DNA of 36,866 nt from Sphingobacterium thalpophilum (GCA_943325035.2 CALPNW020000008.1:1-36866), one strand, 5' to 3'. Counted from the stretch's first letter, positions 1 to 9,114 are shown. Numbers and translations: made by a program. The notes: generated by a model from the sequence alone, not told the origin.

Positions 1-147
1 CTCGGTTACCACCAGATCTATTTTGAACTTTTCCATAAAAAACATAGCAACACCCATACTTAAGAACAGTAGGGCCATAGAAATATCATACACTCTTCTG
101 AAGTGATTGTAACTGCGCCGGCTTCTGTCTCTCTCTCTGTTTTCCAT
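1..147 (-). CDS. hypothetical protein, 5' part only (continues beyond the window edge); likely one or more TM segments
   Basis: Reverse complement from ATG at 147 reads MENRERDRSRRSYNHFRRVYDISMALLFLSMGVAMFFMEKFKIDLVVTE with no stop to the edge; charged N-terminus followed by a hydrophobic helix. Confidence 0.6.
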   Translation of the reverse strand, partial: MENRERDRSRRSYNHFRRVYDISMALLFLSMGVAMFFMEKFKIDLVVTE

Positions 148-267
148 TATTTTCTTTATGGGATCGGCAATTTAAGAAATATTTCTACTGAGATGCATAC
201 TTTTTGAAATTCCATAATTGATAATTGTCAACTAATGACTGTTAGTACATATTAATCTTCTTAATAC

Positions 268-275
268 TATCTTTG
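268..275 (+). promoter_or_regulatory. Bacteroidota-type -7 promoter element TATCTTTG, 5 nt before the ATG at 281
   Basis: Exact match to TAnnTTTG; no clear -33 TTTG seen. Confidence 0.55.
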
Positions 276-280
276 TTATC

Positions 281-736
281 ATGAAGATTTTAATGGTTTG
301 TCTGGGTAATATTTGCAGAAGTCCATTGGCAGAAGGTATACTTGCCCATCAGGCTTCAAAGGCAGGACTGGATTGGATTGTAGAGAGTGCAGGAACTGCA
401 GGTTATCATGCTGGTGAAGCCCCGCACCCGCTTTCCCAGAAAGTGGCCGGCGAAAACGGCATCGATATTTCGGGGCAGCGATGCCGGCAATTTCAAAAAG
501 AAGATTTACGCTTTTATGACAAAATTTATGCAATGGATCAGTCTAACTACGTTGATATCAAACTTTTGTGCGGTAATGACTGGATGCCCGAAAAAGTAGA
601 ATTAATACTAAATGAATTGTATCCGGGTCTCAATAACGAAGTTCCCGATCCCTGGTATGGAGGGGAGGATGGATTTATAGAAGTATTCAATATGCTGAAC
701 AATGCCTGCGAAAAGATCATAGAAAAACGTAAATAA
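281..736 (+). CDS. low molecular weight protein-tyrosine-phosphatase
   Basis: N-terminal P-loop MVCLGNICRSPLAEGI (CX5R-S motif) and C-terminal DPWYGG motif of LMW-PTPs. Confidence 0.93.
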   Translation: MKILMVCLGNICRSPLAEGILAHQASKAGLDWIVESAGTAGYHAGEAPHPLSQKVAGENGIDISGQRCRQFQKEDLRFYDKIYAMDQSNYVDIKLLCGNDWMPEKVELILNELYPGLNNEVPDPWYGGEDGFIEVFNMLNNACEKIIEKRK

Positions 737-738
737 GC

Positions 739-746
739 TACTTTTG
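739..746 (+). promoter_or_regulatory. -7 promoter element TACTTTTG, 5 nt before hisS ATG
   Basis: Exact TAnnTTTG match between the LMW-PTP stop and the hisS start. Confidence 0.5.
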
Positions 747-751
747 CGCCA

Positions 752-2116
752 ATGAGCAAACCATCTATACCACAGGGAACCAGAGACTTTAATGCCGCAG
801 TAGTTCTGAAGCGGAATTATATATTCCAAACAATTCGCACTGCTTTTGAACTATATGGCTTTGAGCCACTGGAAACACCTGCGATGGAAAATCTTGAAAC
901 CCTCATGGGGAAATATGGCGAAGAGGGAGATAAACTGATATTCAAGATCCTCAATAACGGCCTGGATAATCCTGCAAAAAAAGACCAGGCTATTCTTGAT
1001 TTCGACAAAATTCTGTCTGGAAAAAACAATAAAGGCATTACGGAGAGAGCGCTCCGCTATGACCTTACCATTCCATTCGCCCGGTACGTTGCCATGAATT
1101 ACGGACAGCTGACCATGCCCTACAAGCGTTACCAGATACAACCTGTATGGAGAGCAGACCGTCCGCAAAAAGGCCGCTACAGGGAGTTTTATCAATGTGA
1201 TGCCGATGTGGTTGGCAGTAAGAGCTTATTGAATGAGGTAGAACTCACTGCTATTTATGCCACTGTTTTTAACCGGTTGAAAATACCGGTAGAGATCCGC
1301 ATCAACAGCAGAAAAATACTGGCTGCCCTTGCAGATCTTTGTGGCGGTGCAGACCAAATGATCAATATCACTATAGCTATAGATAAGCTCGATAAAATCG
1401 GGCTGGAAAAAGTAAAAGAAGAACTGGCCACCAGAGGATTACAGCAGCATCAGATTGATACTATTGAAAAATACCTGTTGATTGAGGGGAACAACGAACA
1501 TAAATTAAACCAGTTGAAATCTTTACTGGGAGATAATGAGAACGGATTAAAAGGTATTCAGGAAATCGAATACATGCTGAATCATCCGCCCCTATCCGGA
1601 GATGCTGCTGTTATTGCAGACTTTACGCTTGCACGCGGACTGAATTACTATACAGGAATTATTTTTGAAGTAAAAGCTATTGGTGCACAGATGGGTAGTA
1701 TTGGCGGTGGCGGCAGATATGATGACCTTACCGGACTTTTTGGCGTTCCCAATGTTCCCGGAGTTGGCGTAAGCTTTGGGGTTGACCGTATTTATGATGT
1801 AATGGAGGAACTGAAATTATTTCCGGAAGAAGTGCAGCGCGGCACCAAATTATTGTTCTTTAATTTAGGCAGTGCAGAAAGTGAAAGGGCTTTTGTATTA
1901 ATGCAGCAGATGAGAGAAAGGGGTATTGCATCGGAACTTTTTCATGAGCAGAGCAAATTCGACAAACAGTTTAAATACGCCGAGAAAAAAAATATCCCTT
2001 TCATTGTGATCATTGGCACAAAGGAACTTGAAGAGGGAACCTGCAACATCAAAAATATTATTACAGGCGAGCAGAAAAACATTCCGCAGGAGCAGCTTTT
2101 GGAAGAATTATTGTAA
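752..2116 (+). CDS. hisS: histidine--tRNA ligase
   Basis: 454 aa; N-terminal PQGTRDF, class II motif YREFYQCDAD, and histidine motif GLNYYTGIIFE / GGGGRYDDL. Confidence 0.96.
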   Translation: MSKPSIPQGTRDFNAAVVLKRNYIFQTIRTAFELYGFEPLETPAMENLETLMGKYGEEGDKLIFKILNNGLDNPAKKDQAILDFDKILSGKNNKGITERALRYDLTIPFARYVAMNYGQLTMPYKRYQIQPVWRADRPQKGRYREFYQCDADVVGSKSLLNEVELTAIYATVFNRLKIPVEIRINSRKILAALADLCGGADQMINITIAIDKLDKIGLEKVKEELATRGLQQHQIDTIEKYLLIEGNNEHKLNQLKSLLGDNENGLKGIQEIEYMLNHPPLSGDAAVIADFTLARGLNYYTGIIFEVKAIGAQMGSIGGGGRYDDLTGLFGVPNVPGVGVSFGVDRIYDVMEELKLFPEEVQRGTKLLFFNLGSAESERAFVLMQQMRERGIASELFHEQSKFDKQFKYAEKKNIPFIVIIGTKELEEGTCNIKNIITGEQKNIPQEQLLEELL

Positions 2117-2250
2117 GATCAGCTATTTTAATGCGCTATCTGATAAAACGCGGACCGGTAGGATGCCGAAAGGTTTAACCAGCAGCTATTGACGTGCAAA
2201 ACAGTTAACCGTCAATTACCGCCTGGGCTGTTTATTGTGCGTGGGTAAAA

Positions 2251-2332
2251 ATTAAGAATGCAGCGCTTTTGAAGTGGTTCCCATGATTAATGATTTAATC
2301 ACAGATCGCATTCCTGCCTCCGCATTCTTAAT
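2251..2332. repeat. inverted repeat ATTAAGAATGC (2251-2261) / GCATTCTTAAT (2322-2332)
   Basis: Perfect 11-nt arms separated by 60 nt in the intergenic region between convergent genes. Confidence 0.6.
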
Positions 2333-2349
2333 GATTGATCTTACTGAGC

Positions 2350-2715
2350 TTATCGTTTAAAAAAGACTGTTGAAGCAATAGTTACTGCCTCATCTTTGGT
2401 TCCCTCTAACGTATATCCCATAGCCAATACACTAACCCCAATGATTTTTCTATTCTCATTCCTTTTAAAGGTGGCTGTACCCTGAAACTGTGTAATGCTG
2501 TAAACATCTTCTGCCTGCTTTTCGAGCGGCGATGTTCCAACAGATGATACCATACTTAAAGCACCGTTCTCTAAGGATACCGTTATTTCAGTCACCGGAC
2601 TTCCATCAGCAAATTTATACTTGCCTACATACTGTGTTAAGGTGGTATCAGTTTGTGCACTTGCAGCAAAAGAAATTCCCATTACGAGCAGCGAAAACAA
2701 AAGAATTTTTTTCAT
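2350..2715 (-). CDS. small secreted hypothetical protein (DUF3471-like fold possible)
   Basis: MKKILLFSLLVMGISFAASAQ signal peptide; short beta-rich domain YVGKYKFADGSPVTEITVSLENGALSM. Start placed at MKK (2715) rather than the upstream ORF start at 2766. Confidence 0.75.
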   Translation of the reverse strand: MKKILLFSLLVMGISFAASAQTDTTLTQYVGKYKFADGSPVTEITVSLENGALSMVSSVGTSPLEKQAEDVYSITQFQGTATFKRNENRKIIGVSVLAMGYTLEGTKDEAVTIASTVFFKR

Positions 2716-2799
2716 TGAATTTTTTTTATGGTTTAATTCAGGGGTAAAATAATAAAAATGACCCATTCTGAAATATATAACACAGAAAAGGCAGAATTG

Positions 2800-3996
2800 T
2801 TAAAGCCCCTCAAAAACAATTGCTGCGCCCTGCCCTACCCCTACACACATGGTGGCCAGTCCATAGCGCCCTTTCTGTCTGCTCATTTCATGAACCAGGG
2901 TTCCGGAGATCCTTGTGCCACTGCATCCGAGCGGATGACCCAGCGCAATTGCCCCTCCGTTTACGTTCACTTTAGCCGCATCCAGTTCCAGATCCCTGAT
3001 ACAGGCAATGCTTTGGGAAGCAAATGCCTCATTCAGTTCAATCAATGAAAGATCATTTATGCCAATACCTGCCCGCTTTAATGCTTTTCTGCTTGCCGGA
3101 ACAGGACCAATACCCATAATGGCCGGATCAACACCCGCCACTCCCATACCGGCAATACGGGCAATTGGTTGGAGGTTAAATAATTTCACCGCTTCTTCAC
3201 TGGCCAGCAACATGGCTGCCGCACCATCATTGATACCTGATGAATTACCCGCAGTAACGGTACCGTCTTTAAGAAATGCCGGTTTTAAAGCTGCCAGTTT
3301 CTGGAGACTGGTTTCCCTGGGATGCTCATCCTGATTCACCCAGCTGATCATCCGGTCTTTCATGATTTCTACGGCAACCAGCTCATCTTCCCATTTGCCC
3401 GCTTTTAAAGCTGCGGCATATTTTAACTGAGAGCTCAACGCAAACTCATCCTGTGCTTCTCTGCCAATTGCCCAGCTGCGGGCTATATTCTCCGCTGTTT
3501 CACCCATTGTATAGGGCTGATACATGCCAGACAGCTTCTGATTGATGAAACGCCAGCCAAAACTGCTGTCATAGGTTTCTACCTTTCTGCTCCAGCCTTC
3601 TTCTGCCTTGGCCGTAACAAACGGCGCCCTGGTCATACTCTCCACGCCCGCTGCGATATAAAAAAGCCCTTCGTTGCACATAATTGCCCTCGAAGCATCC
3701 ATAATAGCCTGCATTCCACTGGCACAAAGCCGGTTTACCGTATTCCCGGCAACCGTTACCGGCAGCCCGGCCAATAGTGCGGCCATACGGGCCACATTAC
3801 GGTTGTCTTCCCCTGCCTGATTGGCCGCCCCCGCAATTACATCTTCAATGGCAGCGGGGTCTATATCCGGATTGCGTTGCAATAAAGCACTCAGCACATA
3901 TGCCAGTAAATCATCCGGTCTGATACTGCTTAATTTACCACCATATCTGCCAATTGGGGTTCTCACCGAGTCGATCACATAACAGGTATTTGCCAT
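2800..3996 (-). CDS. acetyl-CoA C-acyltransferase (thiolase family)
   Basis: Thiolase motifs: NRLCASGMQAI (active Cys), NGGAIALGHPLGCSGTRI, GLATMCVGVGQG. Confidence 0.95.
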   Translation of the reverse strand: MANTCYVIDSVRTPIGRYGGKLSSIRPDDLLAYVLSALLQRNPDIDPAAIEDVIAGAANQAGEDNRNVARMAALLAGLPVTVAGNTVNRLCASGMQAIMDASRAIMCNEGLFYIAAGVESMTRAPFVTAKAEEGWSRKVETYDSSFGWRFINQKLSGMYQPYTMGETAENIARSWAIGREAQDEFALSSQLKYAAALKAGKWEDELVAVEIMKDRMISWVNQDEHPRETSLQKLAALKPAFLKDGTVTAGNSSGINDGAAAMLLASEEAVKLFNLQPIARIAGMGVAGVDPAIMGIGPVPASRKALKRAGIGINDLSLIELNEAFASQSIACIRDLELDAAKVNVNGGAIALGHPLGCSGTRISGTLVHEMSRQKGRYGLATMCVGVGQGAAIVFEGL

Positions 3997-4067
3997 ATTT
4001 TATTCTTTATAATAAGTCTGCAATATATAATTTACCCGATAAATAGCAGTTTGGGGGCCGTTCGGGT

Positions 4068-4075
4068 TATCTTTG
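4068..4075 (+). promoter_or_regulatory. -7 promoter element TATCTTTG, 4 nt before rlmN ATG
   Basis: Exact TAnnTTTG match; an upstream TTTG lies at 4050-4053 with short spacing. Confidence 0.55.
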
Positions 4076-4079
4076 CGGT

Positions 4080-5126
4080 ATGAGCGCCCCTTTACCAAAT
4101 ATTCGCCACCAGAGTCCTGCAGAGCTGGAATCCTATTTTAACCGCATCGGCGAGAAGAATTTTCGTTTAAAACAGGTTCAGGAATGGATCTGGCAAAAAC
4201 ATGCCCATAGCTTCGAAGCGATGAGCAACCTCAGCAAAGACCTGAGAACAAAACTGGCAGCTGATTTTACTTTGCCTGCCTTAAGGGTAGACGAAACACA
4301 ATACAGCAGTGATGGTACCATTAAAAGCAGGTTCAAAACTTTTGACGGCCATAATATAGAAGGGGTTCTGATTCCAACAGAAGAACGGAAAACAGCCTGT
4401 GTTTCTTCACAGATCGGTTGCAGCCTGAGCTGCAAGTTCTGCGCAACCGGTTACATGGACAGAAAGCGTAACCTTAGTTTTGATGAAATAGTGGACCAGG
4501 TAGTTTTGATCAACCAGCAAAGTGAAAAGACCTACGAAAAGAAACTCACCAACATCGTATTCATGGGTATGGGTGAACCACTTATGAACTACGGCAATGT
4601 TTTGCAGGCCATTGAGCGCATCACTTCCGAAGACGGATTATTCATGAGCCCGAGAAGGATCACTGTTTCTACTGCAGGTGTGGCCAAACAGATCAGAATG
4701 CTGGGAGACGATCAGGTACGTTTTAAACTGGCGCTTTCATTGCATGCCCCCAATGATGAAAAGAGAAATAAAATAATGCCTATCAATGAAACCAATAACA
4801 TCAAGGTACTCACTGAAGCATTGAATTATTTTTATAAGAAAACCGGCAATGAAATAACCCTCGAATACATTTTATTCAAGAACCTGAATGATTCTGAGAA
4901 GGATGCAGAAGAACTCACCAAAGTATTCCGGCAGATTCCTGCAGATCTGATCAATATCATAGAATACAATCCCATCGATGCTTTCAGATTTACCAAACCG
5001 GAAGAAGAAGATGTTCAGAATTTCATGAATATCCTTTCTGCCAATAAAGTGAACGCCCGTTTACGCCGTAGCAGAGGAAAAGACATTGACGCAGCCTGCG
5101 GACAGCTGGCCAATAAAAATAAATAA
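4080..5126 (+). CDS. rlmN: 23S rRNA (adenine(2503)-C(2))-methyltransferase / tRNA A37 methyltransferase RlmN
   Basis: Radical SAM CxxxCxxC in GCSLSCKFCATG; MGMGEPLMNY; SLHAPND; C-terminal RGKDIDAACGQL. Confidence 0.96.
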   Translation: MSAPLPNIRHQSPAELESYFNRIGEKNFRLKQVQEWIWQKHAHSFEAMSNLSKDLRTKLAADFTLPALRVDETQYSSDGTIKSRFKTFDGHNIEGVLIPTEERKTACVSSQIGCSLSCKFCATGYMDRKRNLSFDEIVDQVVLINQQSEKTYEKKLTNIVFMGMGEPLMNYGNVLQAIERITSEDGLFMSPRRITVSTAGVAKQIRMLGDDQVRFKLALSLHAPNDEKRNKIMPINETNNIKVLTEALNYFYKKTGNEITLEYILFKNLNDSEKDAEELTKVFRQIPADLINIIEYNPIDAFRFTKPEEEDVQNFMNILSANKVNARLRRSRGKDIDAACGQLANKNK

Positions 5127-5191
5127 TTAAAAATTAAAAAGGTAGGATAATTCATTCATCATTCCTGTTGTAAAACAGCAAACAAGTACAC

Positions 5192-6388
5192 ATGCAAAAG
5201 AAAAGAACAGACAACTTCAACAAATTTGCCGAAAAGAAAAAAGGCGGAGCCATTAAAGAAGAATTCAGGCAGGCAAAAAGAAAACTGAAGGCCGATGCAC
5301 GAGCAGCAGGCGAAGAGATGAGGGCCAAGAAAAAAGCCAAGGCAAGGGGTGAAGTGATAGAAGATACAAAACCTGCAAGAGCAGACAAATCAAGAACAGA
5401 CAAATCAAGAGCAGATAAATCAAGAGCCCCAAAAGAGGATGGTAGAAAGCCGGCAGGTAGAACAACAGCCGGCAGAACAGCAACAGGCAGTTCGAGAGCA
5501 GAAGGCAAACCAACAGTGGAACGAAGCTCAGCCGTTTCCGGTGCCGAACGCGGTTCCAGACCAATTACACCGGCAGGGAAAGCTGGCGGAAAATCAGGCG
5601 CAAATGCCAGTACCGAACAACGGGAGCCACAAACAAAGGACTCTATGATTCCTTTGAATAAATTCATCGCACACGCTGGAGTATGTGGAAGAAGAGAAGC
5701 TGCCGAGTTAGTGAAAGCAGGAAAAGTAACTGTTAACGGAGATAAATTATTTGAACCCGGTTATAAAGTGTCACAGGCCGATAAAGTAACTGTTAAAGGG
5801 AAAGAAATTTTTCTGCAGAAGAACTCTGTTTACATTTTACTGAATAAGCCCAAGGATTTTTTAACTACTGCAAGCGATCCACAGGGCAGAAAAACGGTAC
5901 TTGATCTGGTTAAAGGAGCAACCCTCGAGAGAATCTATCCGGTAGGAAGGTTAGACAGAAACACTACAGGTGTTTTATTACTTACCAATGACGGAGAACT
6001 GGCTCAAATATTAACTCACCCCTCTTTTGAGGTTAAGAAGATCTATGAAGTAACACTCGATAAAGCAGTTACCAAAAAAGACCTGGACCTGATTGTGAGT
6101 GGCGTTACGCTCGAAGATGGTTTTGTGCAGGCAGACGCTGTAGGTTACGCCGATTCAAAAAGCAAGGACGTAGTTGGTATAGAAATACACAGTGGCCGAA
6201 ACAGAATTGTGAGAAGAATTTTTGAACACCTGGGCTACGATGTGAAATCGCTGGACAGGGTTATGTTTGCCAACCTCACCAAGAAGAACGTGGAAAGAAG
6301 TAAATGGCGTCATCTGAATGAAAAGGAAGTACGTTTACTCAAATTCATGAACAAATCATTTATCAGAAAAAATAAGGAAACTGTATAG
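5192..6388 (+). CDS. pseudouridine synthase RsuA/RluB/RluE family with long Lys/Arg/Ala-rich N-terminal extension
   Basis: S4 domain MIPLNKFIAHAGVCGRREAAELVKAGKVTVNG; catalytic YPVGRLDRNTTGVLLLTNDGEL; C-terminal GRNRIVRRIFEHLGYDVKSLDR. Confidence 0.93.
   Translation: MQKKRTDNFNKFAEKKKGGAIKEEFRQAKRKLKADARAAGEEMRAKKKAKARGEVIEDTKPARADKSRTDKSRADKSRAPKEDGRKPAGRTTAGRTATGSSRAEGKPTVERSSAVSGAERGSRPITPAGKAGGKSGANASTEQREPQTKDSMIPLNKFIAHAGVCGRREAAELVKAGKVTVNGDKLFEPGYKVSQADKVTVKGKEIFLQKNSVYILLNKPKDFLTTASDPQGRKTVLDLVKGATLERIYPVGRLDRNTTGVLLLTNDGELAQILTHPSFEVKKIYEVTLDKAVTKKDLDLIVSGVTLEDGFVQADAVGYADSKSKDVVGIEIHSGRNRIVRRIFEHLGYDVKSLDRVMFANLTKKNVERSKWRHLNEKEVRLLKFMNKSFIRKNKETV
5378..5422 (+). repeat. three 15-nt tandem units encoding R(A/T)DKS
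   Basis: AGAGCAGACAAATCA / AGAACAGACAAATCA / AGAGCAGATAAATCA in the N-terminal extension. Confidence 0.85.
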
Positions 6389-6390
6389 CA

Positions 6391-7101
6391 ATGAACATCG
6401 ATATCATTTTTGAGAATAACGAATTCGTTGCTGTAAATAAGCCTTCCGGATTATTGAGTATACCCGACAGAATGGGCAAGGAAATTTCGCTGAAAGACCT
6501 GCTGAAAGAAAAATATGGTAATATTTATACTGTTCACCGGATAGACCGTGATACCAGTGGCATCATTCTGTTTGCAAAAACAGAAGAAGCGCACAAAGAA
6601 CTTTCGCGCCTTTTTGAAGGAAGGGACATGAAAAAATATTACCTCGGGCTGGTAAACGGTCAGATGATCAACCCTGCAGGCACTATAGATGCTGCCATCA
6701 TGGAACATCCGGGCAAAGCCACCAAAATGATCACTCATGTAAAAGGCAAGCCCTCTGTTACCGATTACGAAGTACAGGAAAAGTTCCGTTTGTATTCCTG
6801 GGTTCAGTTTCAGATTCACACCGGAAGAACGCACCAGATCAGGGTGCACATGCAACATATCGGACATACTATCGTTTGTGATGAAATATACGGCGATCCT
6901 AAGCCGGTTTTATTATCCTCTATCAAAAGAAACTTCAAGCTGGCGAAAGCGGCTGATGAAGAAAAACCAATTTTGTCTAGACTGGCATTGCATTCATTCA
7001 GGCTGATGTTTACCCTGAATGATGAAGATTTTGAACTGGAAGCCCCGGTTCCAAAAGATTTAAAAGCATTATTACAGCAATTGCGAAAATGGAAGGGATA
7101 A
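6391..7101 (+). CDS. RluA family pseudouridine synthase (no S4 domain)
   Basis: Catalytic YTVHRIDRDTSGIILFAKT; QIHTGRTHQIRVHMQHIGHTIVCDEIYG. Confidence 0.94.
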   Translation: MNIDIIFENNEFVAVNKPSGLLSIPDRMGKEISLKDLLKEKYGNIYTVHRIDRDTSGIILFAKTEEAHKELSRLFEGRDMKKYYLGLVNGQMINPAGTIDAAIMEHPGKATKMITHVKGKPSVTDYEVQEKFRLYSWVQFQIHTGRTHQIRVHMQHIGHTIVCDEIYGDPKPVLLSSIKRNFKLAKAADEEKPILSRLALHSFRLMFTLNDEDFELEAPVPKDLKALLQQLRKWKG

Positions 7102-7104
7102 GTA

Positions 7105-8382
7105 TTAATTGTTTTTGTAAACAATCCCGTTCTTCATTACAAATTTAACCTTGCCCATGCTGGAGACATCCTTAACAGGATCTCCATCTACGGCTATAAT
7201 ATCTGCCAGTTTATCTTTTTCAATACTTCCGATTCTATCATCTCCCAGCAGGTCTGCCGCATTAAGGGTAGCGGATTTAATTGCTTCTAGTATCGGCATT
7301 CCGGCTTCAGTCATATATACAAATTCGATCCAGTTCTTTCCATGTGCATATACACCTGCGTCTGTTCCAAAAGCAATCTTAACCCCACGCTTGTAGGCTT
7401 TGGCAAAATTAGCCTGAATGAAATTTCCAACAACGGCCGCTTTAGCCCTGACTATTTCCGGATAATAACCCGGCTTTTTAGCTGAATCTGCAGACGATCT
7501 TCCTGCAATAATCGTAGGTACCAGATAAGTGCCATTTTGCTTCATCAGATCCATTACCTCTTCGGTCATGTAAGTTCCATGCTCAATAGAATTCACTCCG
7601 GCCAATACGGCGCGCTTCATTCCTTCTGCACCATGTGCATGTGCCGCTACTTTAAATCCGTAATCTTTAGCAGTAGCAACTATGGCTTTTATTTCCTCCT
7701 CCGTAAACTGAGCTCCGCTGCCATCCTTAGCCATACTCAATACGCCTCCCGTGGCAGTGATCTTAATTAAATCAGCACCTTCCTTGTACCGCTGGCGTAC
7801 TGCTTTTGCGCAGTCTTCCACCCCGTTTACAACGCCTTCTTTTGGCCCGGGATCTCCCATTAAATCTTTGCGGTAATTATTGGTTGGGTCTGCATGACCG
7901 CCTGTTGTTCCAAGTGCTTTGCCTGCAGTATAGATTCTTGGTCCAACGATCCACTCTTTATTAATGGCGTTACGCAATGAAATATTCACTCCGCTTCCAC
8001 CCAAATCTCTCACTGCAGTAAAACCGCTCATAAGGGTTTTATTTGAAAATACAACCGACTGAAATGCATAGTCGCCCGGATTCCAGGTAAAGCCATTCAG
8101 GTAATTGGCAGGCCCTGTTTCACTCTCCATGTGCACATGCATATCTATCAGCCCTGGCATCACTGTAAGTTTTTTTAAATCAATTACTTTATCCCCGGCT
8201 GCGGCAACGCTATATCCTTTCAGCACTTCACTGATTTTAGATCCATCGGTAATAATGGTCATTTCTTTCAACACCGTTTGACTTTTTACATCAATCAGCT
8301 GACCGCAATAGATCAGTGTTTTCTGCGCCATTGCAACTGTCATACAAAACAACAGGCCCAGTAGCAGGAATACTTTCTTCAT
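7105..8382 (-). CDS. secreted metal-dependent amidohydrolase family protein
   Basis: Signal peptide MKKVFLLLGLLFCMTVAMA; GLIDMHVHME, AAHAHGAEGM, NSIEHGT, FGTDAGVY motifs. Confidence 0.92.
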   Translation of the reverse strand: MKKVFLLLGLLFCMTVAMAQKTLIYCGQLIDVKSQTVLKEMTIITDGSKISEVLKGYSVAAAGDKVIDLKKLTVMPGLIDMHVHMESETGPANYLNGFTWNPGDYAFQSVVFSNKTLMSGFTAVRDLGGSGVNISLRNAINKEWIVGPRIYTAGKALGTTGGHADPTNNYRKDLMGDPGPKEGVVNGVEDCAKAVRQRYKEGADLIKITATGGVLSMAKDGSGAQFTEEEIKAIVATAKDYGFKVAAHAHGAEGMKRAVLAGVNSIEHGTYMTEEVMDLMKQNGTYLVPTIIAGRSSADSAKKPGYYPEIVRAKAAVVGNFIQANFAKAYKRGVKIAFGTDAGVYAHGKNWIEFVYMTEAGMPILEAIKSATLNAADLLGDDRIGSIEKDKLADIIAVDGDPVKDVSSMGKVKFVMKNGIVYKNN

Positions 8383-8435
8383 ATTTATTGTTTTGGGTAA
8401 GATAGTCAGAAATACTCAATCTTATGAATAACAAA

Positions 8436-8454
8436 GCCCCGGAAATTCCGGGGC
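8436..8454 (-). terminator. rho-independent terminator downstream of the peroxiredoxin gene
   Basis: GCCCCGGAAATTCCGGGGC near-perfect hairpin followed on the minus strand by CTTTGTTATT. Confidence 0.6.
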
Positions 8455-8478
8455 CCTGAACAAGTATAAAAAACAGAT

Positions 8479-9114
8479 TTATATATTTGGCTGCGGCGTA
8501 TACCGCAGATAAGGCTTTACCACTTTTACCCCTTTTGGGAATTTTGCTGCTGCATCTTCTGTTTTCACAGAAAGCGCTATGATTACGTCCTCTCCCTCTT
8601 TCCAGTCGGCAGGCGTAGCAACACTGTAATTGGCAGCCAGTTGCAATGAGTCTATCACACGAAGTACTTCAAAGAAGTTTCTGCCGGTAGACGCAGGGTA
8701 TACAATCATCAGCTTTACTTTTTTATCGGGCCCGATGATAAACAAAGAGCGAACGGTAAAAGTTTCAGAAGCATTGGGATGAATCATATCATATGCATGG
8801 GCAATACTTTTATCTTCATCTGCGATGATGGGAAAATTAACCGTAGTATGCTGGGTTTCATTGATGTCACTGATCCAGCTCTTATGACTTTCTACATTGT
8901 CCACACTCAGTGCAAGCACTTTCACATTTCGCCTTTCAAATTCACCCGCAAGCGATGCCGTTTTACCAAGCTCTGTTGTGCAAACCGGCGTATAATCTGC
9001 CGGATGGGAAAAAAGTATGCCCCAGCTGTCTCCTAAATATTCATAAAAATCAATATCGCCTTTGCTTGTTTTTGCTTTAAAGTTGGGAGCTGAATCCCCT
9101 AGTCGTAAACTCAT
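8479..9114 (-). CDS. peroxiredoxin (1-Cys / Prx6 type)
   Basis: MSLRLGDSAPNFKA; SHPADYTPVCTTELG peroxidatic Cys motif; start placed at MSLRLG (9114). Confidence 0.94.
   Translation of the reverse strand: MSLRLGDSAPNFKAKTSKGDIDFYEYLGDSWGILFSHPADYTPVCTTELGKTASLAGEFERRNVKVLALSVDNVESHKSWISDINETQHTTVNFPIIADEDKSIAHAYDMIHPNASETFTVRSLFIIGPDKKVKLMIVYPASTGRNFFEVLRVIDSLQLAANYSVATPADWKEGEDVIIALSVKTEDAAAKFPKGVKVVKPYLRYTPQPNI

Noticed and set aside
2758-3048. 96-aa plus-strand ORF overlapping thiolase
   Set aside because: Antisense to conserved thiolase C-terminal motifs.
5378-5422. Short tandem repeats considered as CRISPR-like
   Set aside because: 15-nt contiguous units within a coding frame, no spacers.
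5152-5667. 171-aa minus-strand ORF opposite the pseudouridine synthase N-terminus
   Set aside because: Low-complexity shadow ORF produced by the repetitive Lys/Arg/Ala/Ser-rich plus-strand sequence; the plus frame continues into clear S4 and catalytic motifs.
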